A stretch of DNA of 64,000 nucleotides, taken from contig CM050454.1 of assembly GCA_027563935.2 (NCBI GenBank), positions 48,202,596 to 48,266,595 of the forward strand, read 5' to 3'. Positions within the stretch are counted from its first letter, which is position 1. Every line of letters begins with the position of its first letter. The notes under the pieces were generated by a model. The model was not told where the DNA came from. It did not search any database and worked only from the letters and a program-made list of their open reading frames with translations. Source of the DNA: Costus lasius (lineage: Eukaryota > Streptophyta > Magnoliopsida > Zingiberales > Costaceae). Shown piece by piece: positions 53,879 through 64,000 of this stretch. Both the position numbers and the translations under genes were made by a program.

Positions 53879-54578
53879 GTAACAAGTGATGGTGGAGTTG
53901 TCTATCGGTTGAGAAAGTCTAGGCTTAGCGGGGGTTGAGCTAGAAGGTGGGTGCATAGGAGCAGGCCTATAGATAGGTCGAGAAGGAAGCGTCTCCTTCC
54001 GAATCTTAAGTTCTTGCTCTACCTCTATAGCCCTTTGATAAGCTATCTCCGGGGTATCTAATTGGAAATAGGCCAAAGCTCTCTTAATGTCGGGTCTAAG
54101 GCCATTCTTGAACCTACTTGGAGTCATACTTGAATCTTCAATGACCTCACACCTAATGAGAAGTTCTTCTAACTTGGTTTGATAGGCTTCTACAGTAGAG
54201 GATCCTTGAGTGTGGCTACCAAGCTCATCCTTAAGTTTTTGCATGAAGCCGGGAGGGACATATTTTTGCCTAAGTAGGAGTTTCATTTCATCCTAGGATT
54301 CAATGGGTGGCTTGCCATCCCTTTCTATGGTTCTCTCCACATGAGTCCAGTAGAGTCTAGCGGGTCCCTCAAGTAAACACTTGGTGAACCTAACCTTACT
54401 CTCATTGTGCATAAGACTATAGTCAAAGTATTGATCTAACTTGGTAGACCAATCTAGGAATTCCTTAGGGTTAAGTGATCCATTAAAGGTAGGGGGGTTG
54501 ATCTTGATGGCACGTTGCACATGATGGTCCCTAGGTCGATAGTAGAGTGGTTGTTGGGCATGAGGCCCTTCCCACTCG
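53879..54578 (-). pseudogene. gag: Chromovirus Gag (central part)
   Basis: The frame runs from the Tekay junction at 54578 leftwards. HEWEGPHAQQPLYYRPRDHH precedes the Gag domain (INPPTFNGSLNPKEFLDW...). A TAG at 54293-54295 interrupts it at PPIES/DEMKLLL, where the related gag-only element has Trp. It then continues through RFKNGLRPDIKRALAYF to a Pro/Ser-rich stretch and ends at the zinc knuckle (CY), where the TR-GAG element is inserted; the rest of the knuckle is at 48408. The N-terminus is beyond the Tekay element, outside the window. The first residues of the continuous frame (Met-Leu-His) come from the Tekay LTR. Confidence 0.85.
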
Positions 54579-57500
54579 TGTAACATCCCACATACTTAAC
54601 CCCAAGCAAGTAACACAATCACAAAAGTAATAGGATGTTTCATATAAGATCGATCAAATGCTAGGTAAAACCGAGTCCAAGAAAAACACGATCTGAAAAT
54701 TTTCAAAACTCCAAACACATAAAATCTTCGAATCACAAATCTCATAAATCACATAAAGGTACCTGCCACCACGCAATACGTGCACTAGACATATGCACGT
54801 TACAGTTATCTCAAAACCGATTGCAAAAATATACATCAACTTCAATTTCAAAACAAATCCACAAAATCGATTTTATAAACTAATACCAAACACCGAAACC
54901 AGGCCAAAGCCCGCGGTGACACAAAAATCAGACTCGTAAAACCGCCACAATCTGGCATTACAAGTTCACGTAGTTCACATCATTCATATCACATGGTTCA
55001 CATAATTCATAGAATTTAGCCACAACCGGCATCATAAGCATAAATACATTAAGCATAAATCACAGCATCCCTATAATGCTAACTGCGCCCCTGCTCTACA
55101 CCTGAAAATAGTGAGGGGTGAGCTACACAGCCCAGTGAGTGGATAGTCTAATTGACCATCCATAACATACTCTCAAAAACATATGCAGATTATTTTAAAA
55201 ATCTTTAACAGGATATCATGTCAACACATAATAACAAATTCAATGCAAAAGTCATATAAGCAGCCAAAAATATACACACCAACATATAATAACCTCAGGT
55301 TCTAGAGTTATACTCTAAACCAACCGAACACACATATTCTAAACCAACTAAACACACCATACTTAATTAACCTAGTTGTCCAGCATATTCACAAAGTGAC
55401 CAATATGGTCTAACCCGGCTTGGCCAAAGCACTGGGAGCTGCAAAATCTCGTGCAACACATAAACATGGACAGTGAATAGAATCAGGAGGTGGCCCCCGT
55501 CAGGTCACGACGTGGCACGCTGGTCTATCACGCCATAACATAAAACGAGAATAGAATCAGGAGGTGGCCCCCGTCAGGTCACGACGTGGCACGCTGGTCT
55601 ATCACGCCATAACATAAAACGAGAATAGAATCAGGAGGTGGCCCCCGTCAGGTCACGACGTGGCACGCTGGTCTATCACGCCATAACATAAAACGAGAAT
55701 GATGACATCAAGAGGTGGCCCCTGTCTGACCAAGACATGGCACTTTGGGTCTTATATCATTCCCAACACATAAAAGAGTAATGACATCAAGAGGTGGCCC
55801 CTGTCCGACCAAGACATGGCACTTTGGGTCAAAACCCGTTCTCCCAAAAGGTTCCTACTGGACAACACACATATCTTATTTCATAATTTCACATAGGTGG
55901 ACATATTTCACAAAGGTGGACTCCTAAGTGTCAACTTGACTCTAGGATAGCCATCACAAAAATCACATCGGACAGGCTGAACTTCAACCCCCATCACAAT
56001 AATCATAATAGGCAGGTTGAACATCAACCCCCTCACATATCACAGTACAGGGCTGAAATTCAAACCCTTCACATATCACATAAGAACTATCCCCTTGAGT
56101 TCATAGTCACACCTAGCCTTAGTCCTAACCATCACATGACCACATAATTTTCCAAAAACACAACCCCACATAATTATCAAAGAATCACATAATGAAGATC
56201 ACATAGTGTAGTCCTTATATTTCATGCTGATTAGTTCAGTGTAATCTTGCTATGTTATCACCCAATTCTTCTCAAACAAGGGTACATGCTACACTCATAA
56301 AGAAACATAAAATTACAACAAGCATTCATCATAAAATCAACATAAAATGTAATACATACAAATTACCACAATTTATCAAACAATCCATAAATACACATAA
56401 AGGAATATTCATGATTTGCATTTAACAAGCATCCAAAAATTGACATAAAAATCATGTATTCATATTAATTACTACATGTGATCCACGGTTAACATAACAT
56501 ATTATTTACTAAATTTTAAACCTTAGTTAACATCAATCTCATGCTCAAAATCATTGATTTAAAACCTCCTAAATTCCATAAAAGAATACCTTAATTTTCA
56601 TGTTGCTAACTTTCGGATTTCATAAATAAAATCATCAAAATTTCGGTTTTCAAAATATACACCCATTTGCCAAATTTCGGTTTTCACAAAAATACATCTT
56701 AATTCCATTGTTAGCATGATAAAATTTCCAACTTAAATCAAACCCTTAGTTAACAAGAATCATCATGAATAAATTAGGTTTTCATTATAAATATCTCCTT
56801 GCCATTTTCGATTCTTCACATGAGATATACATCCATTAAACTTTCGGTTTTTCATGTTATATATATATACCTTTGCATAAATTCGATTTTTCATCAAAAT
56901 AAGAAGTTCTACCATTGTAAAAAATTCGGTTTTTCATCAAAATAAGAAGATCTTAAATTCGGTATTTAACATGGTGAAATCTTGAATTTCGATTTAGCAT
57001 GATCAAATTTCTAATCAATCTCATGCATCAATTAATACAACCAAATTACTAGAAATCAAAAAAACACTCCACTCACCTCTTAAACCGTGAACACAAGGAT
57101 GAAAACCCTTCCAAAATTTCGTCCAAAGCCTTGGGGTCGCCCAAAGGATCTCCAAGACTCACCAAGGAAATTTCTTCACTTCAAGAAGATCGCCAAGAGG
57201 AAGAAGATGAAGAAGAAACACCAAAAAAAATCGCCTCCAAGCTTTCCAAGAGTCGCCAAGTTCTTTCAAGCCGCCACCTCAATTTTCTCAAGACTCCAAA
57301 ATCGCCACTAATCTCACCCTAATCGATATTATCACCTAAACTTTGGGTTTTAAAATTTTAAACCCAATAACCAATTTATTCCAATAGGGTTTAACCCATT
57401 TAACTAATAATTTCGAATTTTAAACCCAATAACCCAATATCTCATAATTAACTAATTATTTAATTAACTTAACCATTAACCAATCACTTAACGAAAATCC

Positions 57501-57889
57501 ATTAAGGATTTAACTAACATCCAATAAGGATTTAATTATCCAATAGAGTATAATTAATTAACCAATAAGGTCTAATTAATTAACTTAAAATTTGCAACCC
57601 AAAATCCTAATTAATTTATCACAAACAACCAATGATAATTTATCATAAATTAACAGTCAATAAACAAATAAATAATCTCTAATTAATTTACAATAAATTA
57701 ACAACCAAATAACCTCAAATCAATTAATTACAAATTAACAATCAATTAGCCAATTAATTAGCACCCAACAATTTTATTTAAATCATAATACAATATCACA
57801 GCTAATGATTTTATTTAAATCCAAATAATTTATCATAATTTATCATAGAAAATAATGCTTACCAGAACTTAAGATCCTTGGATCTTACA
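54579..57889 (-). repeat. 3' LTR of the Tekay element (3311 bp)
   Basis: From TGTAACATCCCAC to GGATCTTACA. It includes a tandem repeat block (55475-55861). From about 56500 to 57850 it is AT-rich, with many ATTAATTAA-type runs. A plus-strand frame of 74 codons at 57087 is LTR sequence. Confidence 0.93.
55475..55861. repeat. Tandem repeats in the Tekay LTR
   Basis: Three almost identical 74-bp units (starts 55475, 55549, 55623) with core AGGAGGTGGCCCCCGTCAGG, then two related 79-bp units (from 55704 and 55783) with core AAGAGGTGGCCCCTGTC. There are no spacers, so this is not a CRISPR array. The same five-unit block is in the other LTR. Confidence 0.93.
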
Positions 57890-57900
57890 TTCCTCCCTCC
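57890..57900 (-). other. Polypurine tract of the Tekay element
   Basis: The minus strand reads GGAGGGAGGAA directly before the LTR TGTAAGATCC. Confidence 0.85.
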
Positions 57901-57918
57901 TTATAAAGCTTTAGTCCT

Positions 57919-60900
57919 CTAAAGCTCAGCATCCATATCATCAAAAAGGTAAGCATAATTTTTCCTCATATCAGCTTCAGTCTCCCAAGTCGCTTCTTCA
58001 ACTGATTGATTTCCCCAGATAACCTTTACCAAAGGTATAGTCTTGTTCCTCAGAACTTTATCCTTTCTATCCACAATCCGGAGAGGTCTTTCCTCAAAAG
58101 TCAAGTCACTCTGAATCTGAAGAGGTTCCAACTCCAACACATGAGATGGATCAGGATGATACTTCCTCAAAGCAGAGACATGGAATACATTATGTACATG
58201 ATCCATAGTAGGAGGTAAAGCTAAACGGTAAGCTACTGGACCAACTCTCTCAATAATATCAAAAGGGCCTACAAACCTAGGGCTCAACTTGCCCTTTTTG
58301 CCAAACCTCATAACACCCTTAGTAGGTGACACCTTCAAGAACACATGGTCTCCTACCATAAACTCCAAAGGACGACGACGGTCATCAGCATAACTCTTCT
58401 GTCTGTCCCGAGCAATTTTCAGTTTATCCTGAATCTCTCTGACCTTATCAGTAGTCTCCTGAACTGCCTCAGATCTCAAAATCATTCTGTCACCAGTTTC
58501 TTCCCAACACAAGGGAGTCCTACACCTTCTCCCATACAAAGCCTCATAAGGAGCCATCTGAATACTGGAGTGGAAACTATTATTATAAGTAAACTCCATT
58601 AAAGATAGATCTCGGTTCCACTCAGAACTCCAATCGACCACATAGGCTCTCAACAAATCCTCTAGAGTCTGTATAGTACGCTCCGTCTGGCCATCAGACT
58701 GAGGATGGTATGCTGTACTAAAACTCAACTTAGTACCCAAACCCTCCTGTAAACTCCTCCAAAATCTGGACAGAAATCGAGAATCCCTATCAGACACAAT
58801 GTCAACTGGCACTCCATGTAGTCTGACTATCTCATCAATGTACAATCTGGCCAGCCTCTCTAATGAATAAGTCATCTTAATCGGGAGAAAATGGGCTGAT
58901 TTAGTAAGTCTATCAACAATCACCCAAATAGCATCATGACCCAATCTGGTTCTGGGCAAACCACACACAAAATCCATACTGATGCATTCCCACTTCCACT
59001 CAGGAATAGGAAGAGACTGCAACAAACCCCCAGGTTTCTGGTGTTCGGCCTTTATAGTCTGACAAGTCAAACACCTAGAGACAAAATCAAGCACTTCTTT
59101 CTTCATACCCGGCCACCAAAAATTTTTCTTGAGGTCCTGATACATTTTAATCACGCCAGGATGTAGAGAATATTTGGAGTTATGGCTGTCCTCCAATATT
59201 TCTTTCCTCAAGCTCGGTTCCTCAAGGACACATACCCTTCCACGAAACCGAAGAATACCATCATCAGACAGGCTAAAATCCTGAACTGCGCCATCAACCA
59301 GACTATCCCTGATCTGAACTAATCTCGGATCCACAGACTGCTGATCTCTGATCTTCTGCAACAAAGCAGACTGTACTCTGAGAAAAGCCACATAACCCGA
59401 CTGAACTCCAGGAGTAACACTGATCCTGAGATCTCTGAACTCCTGCAGTAACTGCCACTCACTGACCCGCAGTGCAGCTACTGAGGTAACTGGATGTCTG
59501 CTCAGAGCATCCGCCACCACATTGGCCTTTCCAGCCTGATACTGAATGGAGAAGTCATAGTCTTTGATCAACTCCATCCATCTTCTCTGTCTCATGTTCA
59601 ACTCCTTCTGAGTGAAGATATACTTGAGACTCTGGTGATCAGTGAACAGATCAAATTCCTGACCCAACAAATAGTGACGCCATATCTTCAATGCAAAGAC
59701 TACGGCCGCCAACTCTAAATCATGAGTAGGGTAGTTCAATTCATACTCCTTCAGTTGTCTCGAAGCATAGGCTACTACAGAACCCTTCTGCATCAAGACA
59801 CAACCCAACCCTTTGCCTGAAGCATCTATATAGACAGTAAACCTTTCCCCATCACTAGGAATAATGAGGATCGGTGTACTAGTCAACCTTCTCTTCAGCT
59901 CTTGGAAGCTCTCTTCACACTTATCATCCCAAATAAACTTAGCCTCCTTTCTGGTCAATTTAGTTAAAGGACCCGCCAGCTTGGAGAATCCCTCAACAAA
60001 TCTCCGGTAATAACCTGCTAAACCCAGAAAACTCCTGATCTCAGTAGCACTAGTCGGTCTTCCCCAATCAAGAATGGCTTGCACTTTAACTGGATCCACA
60101 GACACCCCCTGACCAGAAATCACATGCCCAAGAAAACTGATCTTCTCTAGCCAGAACTCACACTTACTAGCCTTGGCATATAACCGGTTCTTCCTCAGAA
60201 CCTCCAGTACCTTGCGCAAATCACTGACATGATCTGAAGTAGTCCGAGAGTACACCAATATATCGTCTATAAAGACTACCACACAAGAGTCAAGCAATTC
60301 ATGGAATACCCTGTTCATCAAATCCATGAAGACAGCAGGTGCATTCGTCAGTCCAAAAGGCATAACTAGAAATTCAAAATGCCCATACCTGGTCCTGAAA
60401 GCAGTCTTAAATATATCCTCATCCTTGACCCTAAGCTGATAATACCCTGATCTCAGATCAATCTTAGAGAACACTGTAGCTCCCTGTAATTGATCAAATA
60501 GATCATCAATTCTGGGAAGAGGATACTTATTCTTGATAGTCACTTGGTTCAATTGCCTGTAGTCTATACACATCCTCAGGGTTCCATCTTTCTTCTTTAC
60601 AAATAGCACTGGCGCTCCCCAGGGAGAAGCACTAGGCCGAATATACCCTTTCTCTAGCAATTCCTCCAGTTGTTTCTTAAGCTCGGCCAACTCTGAAGTA
60701 GCCATACGATAAGGAGCTCTGGAGATAGGTGCCGTACCCGGCGTCAACTCAATGCCAAACTCCACTTCTCTAACTGGTGGCAAACCTGAAAATTCCTCAG
60801 AGAACACATCAGGAAATTCTTTCACCACCGCCATCTGAGTCAAATCAGAAGTAGAATCTTCTTGCACCTTAACATGCGCAAGATAACCCTTGCATCCACT

Positions 60901-62523
60901 AGCAAGTAACTTCCTGGCCTGCAGGAAAGATATCACATGTGGTCCTTGGTCTGACACTAGACCTCTCACAAAAAGCCGATTCCCATCAAGCATATTCAAA
61001 GTGATCACTTTCTCAAAGCAATCCACAGAGGCATGATGTGAAGACAACCAATCCATTCCTAGGATGACATCATAATCTTGCATGTCTAAAAGGATTAGAT
61101 CTACCAAAAACTCATAACCCTCTACATGCACTACACAATCAGCACATACAGTGTCTGTAGACAATGACTTTCCTAAAGGAGTACTGACAGACACAGCATA
61201 ATCTAGCATCTTAGGTACAACAGGTAAACAAGCAGCAAACTTAACAGAGACAAAAGATAAATTTGCACCAGGGTCAAATAGAATGCGAGCTAACTGATCA
61301 AATACAAATAATGTACCTTCCACAACGGATCGGGAAGCTCGTGTATCCTTCTCAGCCACAGCATAAACTCTAGTCTGGACTGTAGGCTTATCTGCGCCTC
61401 TAGGCTGCATCTCAGGCTCCTTGCAGTCCCTGGCCATGTGCCCAGGTTTCTTACATTTGAAGCACACGCCATTCTTCCTATGACAATCTTTCATTAGATG
61501 TCCCCTGAGCCCACAGTAGCTGCAAGTCCCGTTCTCAGTGTTACTGTTTCTTACATCCCTGGCACCTCTGAACTGCTGCGGTGCATCCCTGGACTGCTGC
61601 GGTGCCTTGTAGGAGTAAGGCTTATACCTGCTCTTCTTATAATCTTTATGCCTAGGGTACTTCTTACCCTTGCCGCCACTGCCATACTGAGGAACCGCCG
61701 CCTCAGCTGCAGGAACTACTGTCACCGTAGCATGAGAACTCCTCTCAGATATATACCTCTCTATAGTGCGTGCTCGCCCAACTGTCTCGACATAGGTCTC
61801 CAAGTGCTGAGCACCAACCTGCTCTCGAATATCCCATCTGAGACCTCTCAGAAACTTGGTAGCTCTCCTCTTTTCAGTGTTTATCAGGTGAGGAGCATAC
61901 TTTCCCAATTTCGTGAACTGTAGCTCATACTGGTCCACTGTCATATCACCCTGCTCCAGGTGAATAAATGCCACCTCTCGGTCCTCTACCAAGCTATCTG
62001 GAAAATACTTCTCATTAAATTGAGATAGGAAGTAAGGCCAATCCACTGTTTCCTGCCTTTCCGCTGCTAGTCTCACAACTCCTTTCCACCACTCATCTGC
62101 GTCGCCACGCATCATATAGGTGGACAAACATAGCTTATCCTCATCTGAGCAGCGCATAACTTGGAAAATCTTTTCCAAGACCAACTGCCAGTTCTCAGCA
62201 GTACTGGATTCTGAGCCCCCATAAAATGAGCTAGGACCCAGTTTCTGAAATTCACTCACTAACGAGGCATAACGCCTGTGAGCGCCCTCCTGAGAGTCAT
62301 CCCCCACTGCCCGAGTAGTAGTCTGGGGTCTCTCTTGAGTCAACTGCTGCAAAAGCTGATGTTGTGCTTCTTGGTGCTGAGTCTGCTGCTGCTGCAGCAT
62401 CTGAGCTTGCCTCTCTATCATAGCACCTTGTTGCTGTACCATGCCAGTCAAAGCCTCAATAGTCCTAGTGAGATTCGGGGTCTGCTCGCCCTCATCACTA
62501 GCATTACCTCTGGTTCGCACCAT
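57919..62523 (-). CDS. gag-pol: Tekay Gag-Pol polyprotein with chromodomain
   Basis: 1534 codons without a break from ATG 62523. Gag: a Gln-rich coiled-coil-like start, then [21 protein letters not shown] and [13 protein letters not shown] (about 90-160). Two CCHC knuckles are [14 protein letters not shown] (332-345) and [14 protein letters not shown] (351-366). Protease: [12 protein letters not shown] near 413, where Pro replaces the Ser/Thr of the usual Asp-Ser/Thr-Gly. Reverse transcriptase: YRQLN near 656 and catalytic [10 protein letters not shown] near 751. RNase H: YIDASG near 898 to ADALSR near 1008. Integrase: H-H-C-C at about 1121-1158; Asp near 1184, Asp near 1243, Glu near 1278. 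Chromodomain: [20 protein letters not shown] near 1500, which targets integration to marked chromatin in this lineage. Apart from the protease residue, all parts look functional. Confidence 0.95.
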   Translation of the reverse strand: MVRTRGNASDEGEQTPNLTRTIEALTGMVQQQGAMIERQAQMLQQQQTQHQEAQHQLLQQLTQERPQTTTRAVGDDSQEGAHRRYASLVSEFQKLGPSSFYGGSESSTAENWQLVLEKIFQVMRCSDEDKLCLSTYMMRGDADEWWKGVVRLAAERQETVDWPYFLSQFNEKYFPDSLVEDREVAFIHLEQGDMTVDQYELQFTKLGKYAPHLINTEKRRATKFLRGLRWDIREQVGAQHLETYVETVGRARTIERYISERSSHATVTVVPAAEAAVPQYGSGGKGKKYPRHKDYKKSRYKPYSYKAPQQSRDAPQQFRGARDVRNSNTENGTCSYCGLRGHLMKDCHRKNGVCFKCKKPGHMARDCKEPEMQPRGADKPTVQTRVYAVAEKDTRASRSVVEGTLFVFDQLARILFDPGANLSFVSVKFAACLPVVPKMLDYAVSVSTPLGKSLSTDTVCADCVVHVEGYEFLVDLILLDMQDYDVILGMDWLSSHHASVDCFEKVITLNMLDGNRLFVRGLVSDQGPHVISFLQARKLLASGCKGYLAHVKVQEDSTSDLTQMAVVKEFPDVFSEEFSGLPPVREVEFGIELTPGTAPISRAPYRMATSELAELKKQLEELLEKGYIRPSASPWGAPVLFVKKKDGTLRMCIDYRQLNQVTIKNKYPLPRIDDLFDQLQGATVFSKIDLRSGYYQLRVKDEDIFKTAFRTRYGHFEFLVMPFGLTNAPAVFMDLMNRVFHELLDSCVVVFIDDILVYSRTTSDHVSDLRKVLEVLRKNRLYAKASKCEFWLEKISFLGHVISGQGVSVDPVKVQAILDWGRPTSATEIRSFLGLAGYYRRFVEGFSKLAGPLTKLTRKEAKFIWDDKCEESFQELKRRLTSTPILIIPSDGERFTVYIDASGKGLGCVLMQKGSVVAYASRQLKEYELNYPTHDLELAAVVFALKIWRHYLLGQEFDLFTDHQSLKYIFTQKELNMRQRRWMELIKDYDFSIQYQAGKANVVADALSRHPVTSVAALRVSEWQLLQEFRDLRISVTPGVQSGYVAFLRVQSALLQKIRDQQSVDPRLVQIRDSLVDGAVQDFSLSDDGILRFRGRVCVLEEPSLRKEILEDSHNSKYSLHPGVIKMYQDLKKNFWWPGMKKEVLDFVSRCLTCQTIKAEHQKPGGLLQSLPIPEWKWECISMDFVCGLPRTRLGHDAIWVIVDRLTKSAHFLPIKMTYSLERLARLYIDEIVRLHGVPVDIVSDRDSRFLSRFWRSLQEGLGTKLSFSTAYHPQSDGQTERTIQTLEDLLRAYVVDWSSEWNRDLSLMEFTYNNSFHSSIQMAPYEALYGRRCRTPLCWEETGDRMILRSEAVQETTDKVREIQDKLKIARDRQKSYADDRRRPLEFMVGDHVFLKVSPTKGVMRFGKKGKLSPRFVGPFDIIERVGPVAYRLALPPTMDHVHNVFHVSALRKYHPDPSHVLELEPLQIQSDLTFEERPLRIVDRKDKVLRNKTIPLVKVIWGNQSVEEATWETEADMRKNYAYLFDDMDAEL

Positions 62524-62669
62524 CTTAAATTCAGATTCCTACACGCACATATCATAGTCACACACATATCATAGTCAGGAAAACAACATAACCTATTAGG
62601 TGTCTAGCAATACACAAACATGTTTTCCCCAAACTAAGTTTTAGCTAGCCAACTCCTCTGATACCATTC
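62524..62669 (-). other. Short leader and primer binding site of the Tekay element
   Basis: The minus strand reads TGGTATCAGAG at 62666-62656, three bases from the LTR. This is 11 nt of the initiator-Met primer site with the next base changed. The leader to the ATG is only about 130 nt. Confidence 0.88.
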
Positions 62670-64000
62670 TGTAACATCCCACATACTTAACCCCAAGCAA
62701 ATAACACAATCGCAAAAGTAATAGGATGTTTCATATAAGATCGATCAAATGCTAGGTAAAACCGAGTTCAAGAAAAACACAAAAACACGATCTGAAAATT
62801 TTCAAAACTCCAAACACATAAAATCTTCGAATCACAAATCTCATAAATCACATAAAGGTACCTGCCACCACGCAATACGTGCACTAGACATATGCACGTT
62901 ACAGTTATCTCAAAACCGATTGCAAAAATATACATCAACTTCAATTTCAAAACAAATCCACAAAATCGATTTTATAAACTAATACCAAACACCGAAACCA
63001 GGCCAAAGCCCGCGGTGACACAAAAATCAGACTCGTAAAACCGCCACAATCTGGCATTACAAGTTCACGTAGTTCACATCATTCATATCACATGGTTCAC
63101 ATAATTCATAGAATTTAGCCACAACCGGCATCATAAGCATAAATACATTAAGCATAAATCACAGCATCCCTATAATGCTAACTGCGCCCCTGCTCTACAC
63201 CTGAAAATAGTGAGGGGTGAGCTACACAGCCCAGTGAGTGGATAGTCTAATTGACCATCCATAACATACTCTCAAAAACATATGCAGATTATTTTAAAAA
63301 TCTTTAACAGGATATCATGTCAACACATAATAACAAATTCAATGCAAAAGTCATATAAGCAGCCAAAAATATACACACCAACATATAATAACCTCAGGTT
63401 CTAGAGTTATACTCTAAACCAACCGAACACACATATTCTAAACCAACTAAACACACCATACTTAATTAACCTAGTTGTCCAGCATATTCACAAAGTGACC
63501 AATATGGTCTAACCCGGCTTGGCCAAAGCACTGGGAGCTGCAAAATCTCGTGCAACACATAAACATGGACAGTGAATAGAATCAGGAGGTGGCCCCCGTC
63601 AGGTCACGACGTGGCACGCTGGTCTATCACGCCATAACATAAAACGAGAATAGAATCAGGAGGTGGCCCCCGTCAGGTCACGACGTGGCACGCTGGTCTA
63701 TCACGCCATAACATAAAACGAGAATAGAATCAGGAGGTGGCCCCCGTCAGGTCACGACGTGGCACGCTGGTCTATCACGCCATAACATAAAACGAGAATG
63801 ATGACATCAAGAGGTGGCCCCTGTCTGACCAAGACATGGCACTTTGGGTCTTATATCATTCCCAACACATAAAAGAGTAATGACATCAAGAGGTGGCCCC
63901 TGTCCGACCAAGACATGGCACTTTGGGTCAAAACCCGTTCTCCCAAAAGGTTCCTACTGGACAACACACATATCTTATTTCATAATTTCACATAGGTGGA
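62670..64000 (-). repeat. 5' LTR of the Tekay element, first 1331 bp on the plus strand
   Basis: Aligns with 54579-55901. Differences seen: a few substitutions and an 8-bp insertion (ACACAAAA) near 62778. The tandem block is at 63574-63960. Confidence 0.93.

Larger units (their letters stand above)
43061..54578 (-). mobile_element. CRM/Galadriel-like chromovirus, interrupted twice
   Basis: Minus-strand Ty3/Gypsy element: 3' LTR 43061-44834, polypurine tract, integrase with chromodomain-like end, RNase H, reverse transcriptase, protease (44816-48408) and Gag (48408 side and 53879-54578). The gag-only element 48409-53878 sits in its zinc knuckle and the Tekay element begins inside its Gag at 54579, so the 5' end is out of view. 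The RT block [24 protein letters not shown] (quoted in part: [14 protein letters not shown]) and the protease IDGGSS favour the CRM/Galadriel/Reina group; the exact clade is open. Confidence 0.85.
54579..64000 (-). mobile_element. Tekay (Del-type) chromovirus, nearly complete, 5' LTR cut by window edge
   Basis: Minus-strand Ty3/Gypsy element with 3' LTR 54579-57889, polypurine tract, one intact 1534-codon polyprotein (57919-62523), a short leader, an initiator-Met primer site and the first 1331 bp of the 5' LTR. The LTRs are nearly identical over the part that can be compared, apart from an 8-bp indel and few substitutions, so it is young. It lies in the gag gene of the neighbouring chromovirus. 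The left flank ACTCG (54574-54578) is the presumed target duplication. Confidence 0.94.

Noticed and set aside
55475..55861. Regular repeats that could suggest a CRISPR array
   Set aside because: Units are contiguous with no unique spacers, they sit in an LTR, and the DNA is eukaryotic.

Overview
The window is nuclear DNA of a flowering plant. It consists almost entirely of nested LTR retrotransposons: Ty1/Copia of the Angela/BARE1 type, Ty3/Gypsy Athila, chromoviruses of the Tekay and CRM/Galadriel type, and one gag-only element. I found no host protein gene, rRNA gene, tRNA gene or CRISPR array. The coding remnants carry plant-specific retroelement signatures (initiator-Met and Asp tRNA primer sites, chromodomains, two-knuckle Tekay Gag), but the species cannot be named from the sequence. 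Most coding regions and four of the eight identifiable elements' boundaries are fixed by 5-bp target site duplications (TSDs) that I could read.

Layout. The oldest layer appears to be an Athila element (Athila-1, minus strand), seen at 29190-29416, 31202-32388 and 42776-43060. A short non-autonomous Athila (Athila-3, minus) lies at 4391-7054 plus 25428-29189. Its left LTR was hit by an Angela element (Angela-1, minus, 1-4390, cut by the window edge). Its internal region was hit by a decayed Copia element (Copia-A, plus, 7055-25422, TSD CTTTC). The 3' LTR of Copia-A was in turn hit by a very young Angela element (Angela-2, minus, 14691-23760, TSD AAGAA, LTRs identical by eye). A nearly complete but mutated Athila (Athila-2, minus, 32389-42775, TSD GTGGC) sits inside the integrase gene of Athila-1. 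Next to it a CRM/Galadriel-like chromovirus (minus, 43061-54578) also lies in that integrase gene. A gag-only element of the TR-GAG kind (plus, 48409-53878, TSD GTAAC) is inserted in the Gag zinc knuckle of this chromovirus, and a Tekay element (minus, 54579 to beyond 64000) is inserted in its gag 5' part.

Working parts. Only the Tekay polyprotein (1534 codons) and the TR-GAG gag (481 codons) are fully open. Angela-2 has one frameshift in reverse transcriptase. The TR-GAG element and its chromovirus host share Gag ancestry, LTR termini and the coding/polypurine-tract junction, so they look like a dependent element and its helper lineage. Copia-A and Angela share LTR start, polypurine tract, a 28-nt LTR core and a leader hairpin module, which suggests that Angela-type proteins mobilised Copia-A after its own genes had decayed.

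The most unusual signals are noncoding: (i) a three-hairpin leader module whose stems are conserved by compensatory changes and whose spacing is kept between Angela and Copia-A; (ii) a TATA / 28-nt core / hairpin arrangement near the predicted RNA start of the same two families; (iii) arrays of TTACGG...CCGTAA dyads in Athila LTRs and 3' regions.
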